A stretch of DNA of 39,505 bases from Komarekiella delphini-convector SJRDD-AB1 (GTDB taxonomy: Bacteria; Cyanobacteriota; Cyanobacteriia; Cyanobacteriales; Nostocaceae). The translations under genes and the position numbers were made by a program. The stretch spans positions 1 through 39,505 of the forward strand of contig NZ_VJXY01000056.1 of NCBI RefSeq assembly GCF_014831675.1. Direction: 5' to 3'. Positions 31,536 through 39,505 of this stretch are shown piece by piece. The notes under the pieces were generated by a model, which saw only the letters and a list, made by a program, of their open reading frames with translations, was not told the origin of the DNA and did no database searches. Position 1 is the first letter of the stretch. Each line of letters starts with the position of its first letter.

Positions 31536-33284
31536 TTAAAAATGATTGTACTGCAAAAAGAAGTAAATCCCATTTTCCTGCCATGTTCTTTTGCTTGAGT
31601 CAATGGATACTAAAGGAATACCCCAATCAAGACGAGCGGTAAAGTGATTGCCCTGTGACCAACGTAATCCCAGACCAATAGAAGCTAATGCGTTGGGGTC
31701 AAGTTTATTGTCAGAAGAATTATTCCAAGCCACACCCAAATCAGCAAAAGGAATGACCTGCAACATGCCATTTATTTTAGGTGCGCTTAGAACTGGAACT
31801 TGAACTTCAGCCGAAGCAAAAGCACCGTTATCAGCTGCTAAAAAATCCTGCCGATAACCGCGAACGCTTTCAACCCCGCCAACATTAAACTGCTCCAAAG
31901 ACGTAAGTGGACTAGATGCTAGTTGAGTATTGAATCGGAGCAAAAGTAAGGTGTCAGGAGCCAGTAACCGCAACCATTGCGCCTGCCCTTGCCATGAAAA
32001 GAAACGGCTGTCGGGGGCATCTTGATTAACAGTTGCATCCAATGCACCAATGCCGAGATTAAATTGCGATCGCACAGCAAAGACTTGAGTGCTGTCACGG
32101 GCAGTCCATTCTTGAAAAAATCGCAAGGACGATACTCTAGTACGACCTTCGTCGTCAGATCCCGGTTGAAGAAAAGGAGTGCGCTCTCCTAACGAAGCAT
32201 AACTGTTTTCATTTTCTCGCCGGGAAGCAGTAAAACCTAGGGCAAATTCATGATGAATAGTTTGGATTATTGGCTGGCGAAATGTCAGTTCATAATATCG
32301 GGAAGCTGATTTGATATCTAGAATATTGAAAGGACGCTCAATCACAGTGCTATTCGCAGTACCGTAGTAAAAGGAGAGGGTTCCATTTTGAGGATTAACG
32401 GGCAGCGTGTAACCGAAATTAAAGAAGTTGCTAGCGTCAGTATTGCTGTAACCAACGCTTAAATTATCTCCTAGTCCTAATAAGTTAGCTTCATTAACTT
32501 GTAATCGTCGTTGAAAACTGCCAATAGCAGGCGATCGGGCATTATCTAGAATTACTTGGGTGCTAAAGGTTTTCGCCTCTTCCACGTCTACGACCAGAAT
32601 GCTCTCACTAGGACTCTTCCCATTTTGTAAATCAGCAGACAAGTTTTTAATCAGGGGGTCAAGCTTTAGTAGCTGCAATGTTTCTAATAAATATTGTTCG
32701 TTAAGAGCGCCACTATTAGCCTCCGCTATACGAGAACGTATATAGTTAGGATTTAAACGGCGAGTACCCTTTATATCGATATCTGTTAATTTCCCTTCGA
32801 TTATCTGAATTTTGACAATACCAGACTGAATTGATTGCGTTGGAATATAAGCACCGGAAGTTATGTAGCCTTTACTCAAGTACAAGTCAGTAATCTGAGA
32901 ACGAGCTTGATATAGTTCCGCCAGTGTTATGGAGCGATTAGTGAATTCTTCAAGAACTTGAGCTAGCTCAAGTTGACTGAAAACTGTGCTACCAACAACT
33001 TCAAATCTTTTCACAGTGAAAGTTTCGGGAATATTGCGAGGAAACTGTTCTTCAGGAATTGGAGTGGAATTAGAGGGTGGAAACAGTTGTTCTGGAGATG
33101 GGACTTGCTGCGGCCGTGGCGTTGGCAGCGGAGCAGTCGAAGGCGGCTGGATATCTCTGGGGATAACTTGTGGGATTGTCGGGGGACGTGCTGGAACCTG
33201 TGCTTTTAATGGTCTAGAAGCTATACCGCTAAGCAGCATAAATATGCCGAAAGCAGCAATATTTTTAGGAAACTTAGTGGTCAT
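31536..33284 (-). CDS. TpsB outer-membrane transporter (FhaC/ShlB family)
   Basis: The protein has 582 residues. A signal peptide is at about 1-29 (IFMLLSGIASRPLKAQ), then a Pro-rich segment (31-75). POTRA 1 is at about 88-165 (FTVKRFEVVGSTVFSQ), POTRA 2 at about 166-245, and a 16-strand beta-barrel extends to the C-terminal phenylalanine. The motif VESVRGYRQDF (about 470-480) carries the conserved VRGY tip that enters the pore. It secretes the TpsA exoprotein. It is the first gene of the minus-strand operon and presumably drives it from the 33285-33907 region. Confidence 0.95.
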   Translation of the reverse strand: MTTKFPKNIAAFGIFMLLSGIASRPLKAQVPARPPTIPQVIPRDIQPPSTAPLPTPRPQQVPSPEQLFPPSNSTPIPEEQFPRNIPETFTVKRFEVVGSTVFSQLELAQVLEEFTNRSITLAELYQARSQITDLYLSKGYITSGAYIPTQSIQSGIVKIQIIEGKLTDIDIKGTRRLNPNYIRSRIAEANSGALNEQYLLETLQLLKLDPLIKNLSADLQNGKSPSESILVVDVEEAKTFSTQVILDNARSPAIGSFQRRLQVNEANLLGLGDNLSVGYSNTDASNFFNFGYTLPVNPQNGTLSFYYGTANSTVIERPFNILDIKSASRYYELTFRQPIIQTIHHEFALGFTASRRENENSYASLGERTPFLQPGSDDEGRTRVSSLRFFQEWTARDSTQVFAVRSQFNLGIGALDATVNQDAPDSRFFSWQGQAQWLRLLAPDTLLLLRFNTQLASSPLTSLEQFNVGGVESVRGYRQDFLAADNGAFASAEVQVPVLSAPKINGMLQVIPFADLGVAWNNSSDNKLDPNALASIGLGLRWSQGNHFTARLDWGIPLVSIDSSKRTWQENGIYFFLQYNHF

Positions 33285-33907
33285 TAATTAGGAACGTTGT
33301 TAGGAACTGCGCGATACTACGGGAATTCTTTGAAGGAGATATTGCAAAATCTTAAATCTAATGAATTATCCTGCTTCTGACTAAGATAGGGACAGCAAAA
33401 TAGTCTGAATTTAAGTTTGGTTTTTCTACTACCTAAAGTTGTTCCAAATCCTTACCTAGCTTGTTTTTACTTAACTTGCAGTTATTATTAAAAGCAATTA
33501 TACCAAAAAAAGTTTTATAATACTAACAAATTAGTTTTTATAAAAACTTAGTATAGAATAAATGACTCATTTCTAACTAAACTAGACTTCTGACTTATAG
33601 TTCAAAAAACAAATTTTTAATGTTAAATAGCTTGACACTAATCTGGAGAGAGATAAATAACCTAAATGTTATACTAATGATTTTCTACATTTTTAATTTG
33701 CTTGGTTTATTATAGATTTGTTAATAGTGGTGTGTAGTTATATAAGCTTATAGATAAGGCGATTCTGCAACTGTACTGTTTCTCAACAAAGCTTAACAAC
33801 GTTGTCTCATTTGCTCAGTCTTAAAATAAATTAAACTTTGATAAGACTGTATCTATCCCCTTGTAAATTGAAGCATTCTCACTTGCAACTAGAGCGATTG
33901 CTTTTAG
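33285..33907. other. Long AT-rich upstream region of the TPS operon
   Basis: This is about 620 bp without genes. It contains a perfect 16-bp palindrome (AGTTTTTA followed by TAAAAACT) at 33533-33548, embedded in AT-rich DNA, and several A- and T-runs. It likely contains the operon promoter for tpsB on the minus strand, but I cannot place hexamers with confidence. Confidence 0.5.
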
Positions 33908-34387
33908 CACGTCCCGAAAAGCGATCACATAAAAACGCTGCATAAAGCGCAACTGCAATTGGTACACCTGCTAGCTCCTGAAACCATAGCGTTAGTTCGT
34001 CTGAACACGCAACTGGCGACTACTACACTCGTGCCTTTCGAGCAATTTAGCGTTGGTGGAATTGAGAGCGTACGGGGTTATCGCCAGGATTTTCTGCTGG
34101 CTGATAATGGCGTGTTTGCTTCAGCTGAAATACAAGTACCCATTCTCCGGGCTGGTGGTACGTTGCAGGTGATTCCCTTTGCAGACTTCGGGATTGGGTG
34201 GAATTCTGGTACAGAAAATCCCGACTCGAATACTGTGGCTTCTGTGGGACTGGGGCTGCAATGGCGAGGAGGCGAACGTTTTACTGCTCGTGTTGACTGG
34301 GGAATTCCGTTGGTAGATGTGGATTCGGACGGAAGAACTTGGCAGGAGAATGGGGTGTATTTTTCTGTGATTTATAATGCTTTTTGA
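33908..34387 (+). pseudogene. 3' fragment of a second tpsB gene
   Basis: From about 33947 the frame encodes the last ~145 residues of an FhaC/ShlB barrel: AQLQLVHLLAPETIALVRLN, VGGIESVRGYRQDF, RVDWGIPLVDVDSDG and the final YNAF. It aligns with the C-terminus of the intact TpsB at 31536-33284 but lies in the opposite orientation and is clearly diverged. No start, signal peptide or POTRA domain remains; the frame opens at a stop at 33905-33907. It is a relic, not a working pore. Confidence 0.85.
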
Positions 34388-34410
34388 TGTCTATTATTGT
34401 TCGTAGCTGT

Positions 34411-34563
34411 TCATTGTTTAAGGACTTTTCCCTTAGAGTTGCACTGAGCGCAAGGTTGCCACTTATATCCACCACGTTCGTTATCACAAACAATTAAGCG
34501 TCCATCACCCCAGCAGCTAAGACAAGGAATCCAGGAGGTATCTTGAGATTGTTGATTAACCAT
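34411..34563 (-). CDS. 50-residue CxxC zinc-finger-like protein
   Basis: The frame MVNQQSQDTSWIPCLSCWGD ... WQPCAQCNSKGKVLKQ has two CxxC knuckles (CLSC and CAQC) with glycine after each, like half of a DnaJ-type zinc domain. It is intact from ATG to TGA and converges on the tpsB relic, 23 bp away. Small free-standing proteins of this kind are common in cyanobacteria. A role in binding or redox chaperoning is inferred from the knuckles alone. Confidence 0.6.
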   Translation of the reverse strand: MVNQQSQDTSWIPCLSCWGDGRLIVCDNERGGYKWQPCAQCNSKGKVLKQ

Positions 34564-35270
34564 TTATATCTAACTAGGGCTCAAGTTTTTGCTAAGTATA
34601 TATTCTATTATCAACGATGATTATGGATAAGATGCTAATAACAATTAGACTATTAGGTGAAATTATCAGTCTAGCCTAAATAGGACGAAAGTTCTGCTCA
34701 ATAGCTTTTGTATTCTTTGGCACATAAAGCTTTGAGAAAAGGCGTTTATGCTCTTGCTAAAGCAATAAAAACGAGCTTTCTACTAAAAGATAGATATTGT
34801 TTACTATTTTTTCAGATATAACAAAAGTGAAAGAGCCAGGATTCTGTCCTGGCTCCATATCCAAACTATATGACAAGGCAAATAGTAGCAAAGGTATATT
34901 GCTAGTACAAGAGATATGAAACAAGATTTGTTGCTGACTCTTGTGGCTTTATTTTCACAAAGAGAAACTTTTGAGAACTCAAGTAGCTTCTCCTGAGAAT
35001 TTAGTAATTTAAAGACTTCATACGTGAATATGAAATTGCTTTTTCCCTTTCATCTCAAGAGAGCTAGATACTTTGTTTGTAAACTACAAAGAAATTAATA
35101 GTTAGAGCTAAATGATTTAGCTAAATAAGTAACATGACCGATGGCATATACGTTGACATAGCCTTCAATTAGCTTGTCAAATCCAGAAAAATCGCTGAAG
35201 TTATCATAGCCACCAGAGATTGAAGCAGTATCGCTCAGGTTATTACTTCTGACTTCTTGTTCAAAAAGTA
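34564..35270. other. Intergenic stretch with a hairpin and a start-less frame
   Basis: About 700 bp. The hairpin GAGCCAGGA/TCCTGGCTC (34833-34855) stands alone without a good T-run. On the minus strand a frame of about 66 codons (35293 to 35095) reads protein-like (SISGGYDNFSDFSGFDKL) but has no start codon and overlaps the end of the 35271 gene, so it may be the tail of a lost gene. Nothing else is recognised. Confidence 0.4.
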
Positions 35271-36287
35271 CTAACCAGGCAAATAACGCTGTTTCTCCAT
35301 TCCAACTTGTTTATTCAGTGAAATTTTATTCCCCGCTGATTGCCCAGCCGCAAACCCATCGGCAGAATTACAACAAGGTCGAGAATTCCTAAATTTTAGA
35401 TTCAAGTTGGTTGCAGTGTAAGCTTTTAATTCCGCCTCTAACCTTTCATAAAGCGACCGCATGACAATTGCTGAAACTTGTGCGGCATCACCACAAGCAC
35501 TTATCCCTTCTCGTTTTTGTTGTTCTATACTTTCAATAATCCTGATCTGAAGTCTTTGTGCAGCACCTAGCTTAAAAGCATTTTTGAAAGCGCGTAGGCT
35601 TTGCCTGTCGCAGGCATCACCGATTTCTTCTGTTGCCAATCTCTCGATAGCTTGTACCAAATATTCAAATTGCATTTGAGCAGACTGAATATTGACTTTC
35701 CGTCCTAAAATAATTGATTCTGTGCTGTTACGACTTTTACGATTAAACGCAAGGCAGTAATTAGCTGATGCCACAGCATTAAGTAAAATCCCCTTCCATG
35801 TGCTTTGTCTTTTTGACTGATCAATGATTTGTTCTTCTACTTCTTGAGGAGCTTCATCTGCTAAATCTGCCAGAGACAGATTATAGCGAGTCAAGATTTC
35901 TTGAGCTTTGGAGAAAGCGGAGATGGCTTCGGCTTCATTAGGAGATTGAGACAGAGCAAGCAGCTTCTTAATTTTTTCCCCAATCTTTTCTAAATTTGGT
36001 GGTTCGGATGAGGGAGATTTGCCCCGTAACTCTGCTTGAAATTGCTCTTGGTTGCGTTGCTCTGGTTTGCGTAGATAGTACTCAATTAATTGTTCAACCT
36101 CGTTTTTCCAGAAAAGATAATTATCCCAACCCCTAAAAGACTTACGCATCCAAATATTATTGTCACCTTGAATAAAGCTTTTAGATTCTAATGTGGCTTT
36201 CAATTGAGAATGTATCGGGTTAGCCAAGTCAAAGTCTTTGACCTCTATTGCGATCGCAGTTGCATAATATATAGCTTGTAGCTGCAT
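35271..36287 (-). CDS. DUF2786-containing protein
   Basis: The protein has 338 residues. The N-terminal 100 residues are unusual for the family and contain FDLANPIHSQLKA. The DUF2786 segment is at about 105-150: IGEKIKKLLALSQSPNEAEA, then ISAFSKAQEILTRYNLSLAD. The C-terminal half (RRxS-like and QRLQIRIIESIEQQKREG) fits the second domain usually attached to DUF2786, ending with KISLNKQVGMEKQRYLPG. Such genes are frequent on plasmids and phages. The molecular function is unknown, with nucleic-acid metabolism suspected. It stands 69 bp downstream of the next gene on the same strand and may share its transcript. Confidence 0.75.
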   Translation of the reverse strand: MQLQAIYYATAIAIEVKDFDLANPIHSQLKATLESKSFIQGDNNIWMRKSFRGWDNYLFWKNEVEQLIEYYLRKPEQRNQEQFQAELRGKSPSSEPPNLEKIGEKIKKLLALSQSPNEAEAISAFSKAQEILTRYNLSLADLADEAPQEVEEQIIDQSKRQSTWKGILLNAVASANYCLAFNRKSRNSTESIILGRKVNIQSAQMQFEYLVQAIERLATEEIGDACDRQSLRAFKNAFKLGAAQRLQIRIIESIEQQKREGISACGDAAQVSAIVMRSLYERLEAELKAYTATNLNLKFRNSRPCCNSADGFAAGQSAGNKISLNKQVGMEKQRYLPG

Positions 36288-36356
36288 TACTTTTGTCCGT
36301 TGTTGCTATTATGGTTCACGTTTTTATAGTGTTCTTTTTTGTCAAGTTTTTCTTAA

Positions 36357-37028
36357 TTATGTAGATTGAAAATCCGGGCAATTCTCCCCATCCCATCCTC
36401 GCGTGTGAATGCCGCAGACCAGCATATTACCACCATAGTATTGTCCGTGATAATTGTCGCAACCAATGCAAGCTGCTGGAGTTGATTCAGTCTCATCTAC
36501 ATCATCCTCATCCTCGCCTTCATCCTCTTCCACAATCAACGCACAATTACAATTTGGGCAGTGGTCTATTTCTCTGGAATTATCATCAACTAAACAAGTC
36601 TCAAGTCGCAGATGACTGTTGTATTCGCCAGTATCGCTAATATCAGTCCTCAATGTCGAAAAGTAAGGATAACTGCATTGGCAGACATTGATCTCGCATT
36701 CAATATTATTAGTGCAACAGGGCTGAAAGTATTTTTGAGCAATCTTCCAATCCTGCTGCAAAGATCGGCTCTCAGGATTACCCTCGAAATCTACTGTCCA
36801 CAGTTTGGAGTTGTGAAAGATTCTTAAGTCGAAAGATGTACAGTCGTGAGCCATATTTTCAATGCTTTCGTAGCTCTTAGCCGATTCGTAATCAAAACTT
36901 CGTTTGCTAACTCTCAAGCTTTGATTACGGGGGTAGGTTTGAATGACCAAGTACTCTCTCTCGTAAAAGGGATTGAATTCTGTGGCAATTCTTTCGTTAC
37001 AAAATAAAAAGTCTCGCTCAGTATCCAT
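36357..37028 (-). CDS. Acidic hypothetical protein with a C-terminal Cys/Gly motif
   Basis: The protein has 223 residues. The first 150 residues are without recognised motifs. A zinc-type CPNCNCALIVEE and a highly acidic run (EEDEGEDEDDVDETE) follow. The end, ACIGCDNYHGQYYGGNMLVC and then HTRGWDGENCPDF, is a conserved cysteine module seen in small cyanobacterial proteins. That module may bind metal through four cysteines and a histidine. Its position between the DUF2786 gene and a nuclease gene suggests a shared accessory operon. No function is assigned. Confidence 0.65.
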   Translation of the reverse strand: MDTERDFLFCNERIATEFNPFYEREYLVIQTYPRNQSLRVSKRSFDYESAKSYESIENMAHDCTSFDLRIFHNSKLWTVDFEGNPESRSLQQDWKIAQKYFQPCCTNNIECEINVCQCSYPYFSTLRTDISDTGEYNSHLRLETCLVDDNSREIDHCPNCNCALIVEEDEGEDEDDVDETESTPAACIGCDNYHGQYYGGNMLVCGIHTRGWDGENCPDFQST

Positions 37029-37064
37029 ATATTTAAATGAATAATACTCTCGTTTTCTCTAGAG

Positions 37065-37700
37065 TTAGGGTCGTGGTGAATTTTCAGAAAACAAACAATT
37101 CAACAGTTGCTTTTGCTGTTGGCATTGGGTAAACTCTCGCTTGAGTTGGTCAGTTGTAACAAAAACCAAAGCAAGTGCCAAAACCAACAGCAAAGGATTG
37201 TCTTTTGCAACCCCCAACCACCAACGCCATTCACCAAAATGCAACTGTGGCAGTGAGAGTTTTGGTAGTGAGAACAACTGTGGGAACCAAGAGTGAGCGA
37301 CCCTACTCCCTGGCAACCACTCTTCATCAAGATTGACGAAAACCACTTGTACGCGGGGATTCTGCTCAACCATTGAAGCCGTCTTGAGTGCTGATGGTTG
37401 CGCCCTCGCATCAGGTGTAAGAAAACCCATAACAACGAGTTTATGGGTATTATTCAATCCGTAAAGATTGAGTTGCCCGACTGCTTGGTAAATGGTATCG
37501 CGGTCAAGATATTTCTTTACCTCTGCGATCACGCCACCTTGCCAGTTAGACACAATATCGGCCCGTCCACCATTAGCAGGAGCTTCCAGATGAGTCGTAA
37601 ATCCACGTTCAGTTAAGCGATCGCCCAGGTATTTTTGTAAGTCTCGTTCTTGCCAGCGATCGGGAAAGCCGGCAAGTTCTACAAATTTAGATGGCAACAT
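37065..37700 (-). CDS. PD-(D/E)XK-like nuclease with a membrane anchor
   Basis: The protein has 211 residues. The N-terminal half has the restriction-endonuclease-like core: WQERDLQKYLGDRL (with E18-19), GGRADIVSNW (D48), GGVIAEVKKYL (E60, K62) and IYQAVGQLNLYG (Q76). These are the usual active-site positions of a Holliday-junction or repair-type PD-(D/E)XK enzyme. Residues about 166-184 (NPLLLVLALALVFVTTD) are strongly hydrophobic, predicting an anchor, and a cytoplasmic Cys-containing tail follows. A nuclease fixed to the membrane next to an FtsK-like ATPase gene suggests action on DNA at the envelope, for example in transfer or defence. This is inference. Confidence 0.7.
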   Translation of the reverse strand: MLPSKFVELAGFPDRWQERDLQKYLGDRLTERGFTTHLEAPANGGRADIVSNWQGGVIAEVKKYLDRDTIYQAVGQLNLYGLNNTHKLVVMGFLTPDARAQPSALKTASMVEQNPRVQVVFVNLDEEWLPGSRVAHSWFPQLFSLPKLSLPQLHFGEWRWWLGVAKDNPLLLVLALALVFVTTDQLKREFTQCQQQKQLLNCLFSENSPRP

Positions 37701-37728
37701 AAAATTAGAGGTGTAAGGGTATTTTCAA

Positions 37729-38571
37729 TTACATCTGCACACTTAAATCAATCACCTCTAAAACATCGGGCAACCAACGGACATGCTCAACAATTTTGTC
37801 GTGAGTCCTGGCTTTATCGCGTGTGACAGTCCCCCAACGTTTACCTGCTTCAGTAAGATGCCAGATATTTTTGCGACATTGTTTACCAGCAGAGTTGATC
37901 TTGATTTCGACTTGTTTAGTCTGCAAGCCAGCAGCTTCCAAAACACGATTAACTATTTGGGGTTTAATTGGCTTGGTTAGTCCTTGCTGTTCGGCATAAA
38001 ATTCACCAATTGCAGTTGGGGACAAATGTCGGTCGGGAGTAGCAATGATTTCCCCAATTGCTCCAACGATTTCTTTAGCCATCGGGGCAATTTCTGGGTA
38101 CAACGCCTGTACACCTCGGACAACGGTGATTGTCTGTAATTCTGAACTTAACCTTGTGCCAGCAAGAACTTTTTGCCCAAAGTTTACGAGTTCATCAAGG
38201 GTAGGTTTGGTATTTTGCTGTTGATCAGGCTTGGGCATTTCGTACTTCCCGGTACGGCGCAGGGAAGGAAGAACCTGGTGAAAAACCCATCTTTGAAAAC
38301 GCTTTGCAACTGGTTTACGGGACTTAAAGATCAGGCGATAAAGCCCAGCTTCAGTCACAGTAAGCATTTCCTGTCCTTTAGGATTGTCATCACCAGGGGT
38401 ATAGACATTAGCGATACCCCTTTCGTCTTCATCAAAAGAAGTTAACGCATCACTGACGTTTTTGATTTCAAGAATTGCACACACATCCGCAGCAACCCAC
38501 TCAGGCTTGTCTGCTGTGCCAACGAAGCGAACTTCTTGAGACTCGAAAACAAAAACTGATAAATTCGACAT
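37729..38571 (-). CDS. BRO-N domain protein (phage antirepressor-like)
   Basis: The ATG at 38571 is chosen because GGAGA lies directly upstream; an earlier in-frame start at 38613 would overlap the next gene. The protein has 280 residues. The BRO-N DNA-binding domain is at about 5-108: WVAADVCAILEIKNVSDAL, TVTEAGLYRLIFKSRKPVAK and RFQRWVFHQVLPSLR. The C-terminal part (about 125-275) is an antirepressor-type region, including LTKPIKPQIVNRVLEAAG and GKQCRKNIWHLTEAGKRWG. Such proteins are typical of phages and plasmids and control host or element genes. It lies 22 bp downstream of the FtsK-like gene. Confidence 0.88.
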   Translation of the reverse strand: MSNLSVFVFESQEVRFVGTADKPEWVAADVCAILEIKNVSDALTSFDEDERGIANVYTPGDDNPKGQEMLTVTEAGLYRLIFKSRKPVAKRFQRWVFHQVLPSLRRTGKYEMPKPDQQQNTKPTLDELVNFGQKVLAGTRLSSELQTITVVRGVQALYPEIAPMAKEIVGAIGEIIATPDRHLSPTAIGEFYAEQQGLTKPIKPQIVNRVLEAAGLQTKQVEIKINSAGKQCRKNIWHLTEAGKRWGTVTRDKARTHDKIVEHVRWLPDVLEVIDLSVQM

Positions 38572-38593
38572 AATTTGATTTTCTCCGGTAAAA

Positions 38594-39394
38594 CTAAGCG
38601 GGAATTTCTTCAAATCGATAAGCTTGAAATCTTTGATCTAACAAACCAGACTGCACAATACCGTCGCCACGACCTTGAAGTGAAGTGACTGCCTCACCCC
38701 GACGCATCAAAATCATGCGTCCCGAAGTGGCATCAACGCAGCGAAAAGCAATTCGACAAGGGAGATTGTCGCGTAAATCAGGGGGCAATGCTTGTGGGTC
38801 ATCTTTACTGCGCTTAGATCCCCGTTGCAATCCAATAGCCAGATGAATTTTTAGGCCACGTCCCCGCCGGGCCACCTCACACAACTGTTGGTCGTAGGTT
38901 TTGCGTAGATTGTCGTCCAGTGGTACAGTCCCTTTATACTCATCAATCTCCAAAAGCCAAGCTGGTTGTTGCGCTAACTCAGCCTTGGTCATTTGATTAC
39001 GGCGCTCGCATTCTAGATAGTATTCACCCACATACTCAAATGTTTTCCCCATATCATTGAGGTTAATACTAGGAAAGCGCTGTGCAAAATCTTCGTAATC
39101 GCTGACCTTGCCGCCGCAGATATCCACCCGCGCACCTTGCATTAAAAGGCAGTAGGCGATGGCTCGAAACAAGTTTGACTTACCTGAGCCAGTTGTCCCT
39201 ACACAGAGAAGCTGAGGAGTATCCTCACTCTTTAAATCAATTACCACTTCTCCATCTAATGATTGACCAAGGACAATCAGGCGTTCGCCTTGCTGCCAGT
39301 GTCTTTGAGGAAAGTTGTAATAGGTGCGGTCTTCTGGTTTTAAAGGAACTTCTACCGCTATTTGTTCAGGTGCATAAATCAATACTCCGGACAA
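38594..39394 (-). CDS. FtsK/HerA-like DNA-translocase ATPase
   Basis: The protein has 266 residues from a TTG start. No ATG is available before the upstream stop, so the N-terminus is either short or lost. The Walker A GTTGSGKSN (66-74) and Walker B LLEIDEY (148-153) are intact, followed by the FtsK-type ARRGRGLKIHLAIGLQRG and the end GRGDGIVQSGLLDQRFQAYR. The membrane domain, pore loop and gamma domain of FtsK are absent. Such small translocases on plasmids act as coupling proteins or in partition. It is expressed with the BRO-N gene. Confidence 0.85.
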   Translation of the reverse strand: MSGVLIYAPEQIAVEVPLKPEDRTYYNFPQRHWQQGERLIVLGQSLDGEVVIDLKSEDTPQLLCVGTTGSGKSNLFRAIAYCLLMQGARVDICGGKVSDYEDFAQRFPSINLNDMGKTFEYVGEYYLECERRNQMTKAELAQQPAWLLEIDEYKGTVPLDDNLRKTYDQQLCEVARRGRGLKIHLAIGLQRGSKRSKDDPQALPPDLRDNLPCRIAFRCVDATSGRMILMRRGEAVTSLQGRGDGIVQSGLLDQRFQAYRFEEIPA

Positions 39395-39422
39395 TTTTGA
39401 GTTGAGGGAATAGACAAGAAAA

Positions 39423-39473
39423 CTATCGAACCATTAAGGTGCTGATTAGAACAAACAAGCACCGACTCGATAG
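39423..39473. repeat. Nested inverted repeat near the right edge
   Basis: CTATCGA (39423-39429) pairs with TCGATAG (39467-39473), and inside it GGTGC (39438-39442) pairs with GCACC (39459-39463). It lies upstream of the FtsK-like gene and may be a regulatory or RNA structure of its leader. The window ends 32 bp later. Confidence 0.4.
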
Positions 39474-39505
39474 CCATATGGAAATTGTACAAAGCTTACT
39501 GACCA

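Noticed and set aside
34833-34855. GAGCCAGGA/TCCTGGCTC hairpin as a terminator.
   Set aside because: No T-run follows on the plus strand, only a weak one on the minus strand, and no gene ends close by.
35095-35293. Minus-strand frame of about 66 codons (NNLSDTASISGG and onward).
   Set aside because: No start codon after the upstream stop and it overlaps the end of the DUF2786 gene, so it is noted only as possible debris.

Overview
The window looks like part of a plasmid from a filamentous, Nostoc-like cyanobacterium. The evidence is at least nine HIP1 octamers (GCGATCGC, for example 2171, 4543, 13024), many short palindromic repeats, a DUF3987-type plasmid replication gene, tyrosine recombinases, a plasmid-borne group 2 sigma factor, and the CHAT/haemagglutinin and NB-ARC/kinase families common in these bacteria. 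The taxonomic and plasmid calls are inferences. The first base is the outer end of an IS6-family element, so the left edge may be an assembly break in a repeat.

Layout. 1-844: IS6 element, inserted into a gene whose 3' part follows (to 2167). 2278-3131: two overlapping unknown minus-strand genes, one a membrane protein with an AT-hook-like tail. 3254-3696: dense inverted repeats in front of a sigma factor (3729-4679). 4717-7229: a decayed accessory zone with a frameshifted HNH nuclease, two copies of a small zinc-ribbon gene (one interrupted by a palindromic repeat), several tiny genes, a MITE-like element and a structured non-coding stretch. 7306-10737: RecD2-like helicase, a frameshifted HTH gene and a CoiA-like zinc protein. 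10946-13914: two unknown plasmid proteins and two tyrosine recombinases. 13915-19614: the replication block on the minus strand, a 137-aa protein, a 1078-aa primase/DUF3987 Rep and a 481-aa HTH/coiled-coil protein joined by short overlaps, plus a separate duplicate of the coiled coil. 19767-19965: a predicted small RNA with its own promoter and terminator.

20676-33284 is the most striking block. A plus-strand operon encodes an HTH/NB-ARC STAND ATPase, a zinc-ribbon Ser/Thr kinase with a membrane segment and TPRs, and an exported FN3-like/TPR protein. It converges, with a 40-bp tail overlap, on a minus-strand operon for a TpsB/FhaC pore, an FAD monooxygenase, a haemagglutinin-type TpsA exoprotein and an exported TPR-CHAT (caspase-like) protease. 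The cytoplasmic genes look like sensing and signalling; the opposing operon looks like secretion and proteolysis at the cell surface. That they act as one system is a hypothesis.

33908-39505: a tpsB remnant, a tiny CxxC protein, a DUF2786 protein, an unknown acidic protein, a membrane-anchored PD-(D/E)XK-like nuclease, a BRO-N protein and an FtsK-like ATPase, mostly on the minus strand. Several genes in the window are broken (IS insertion, frameshifts, repeat insertion, partial copies), as expected of an accessory replicon.
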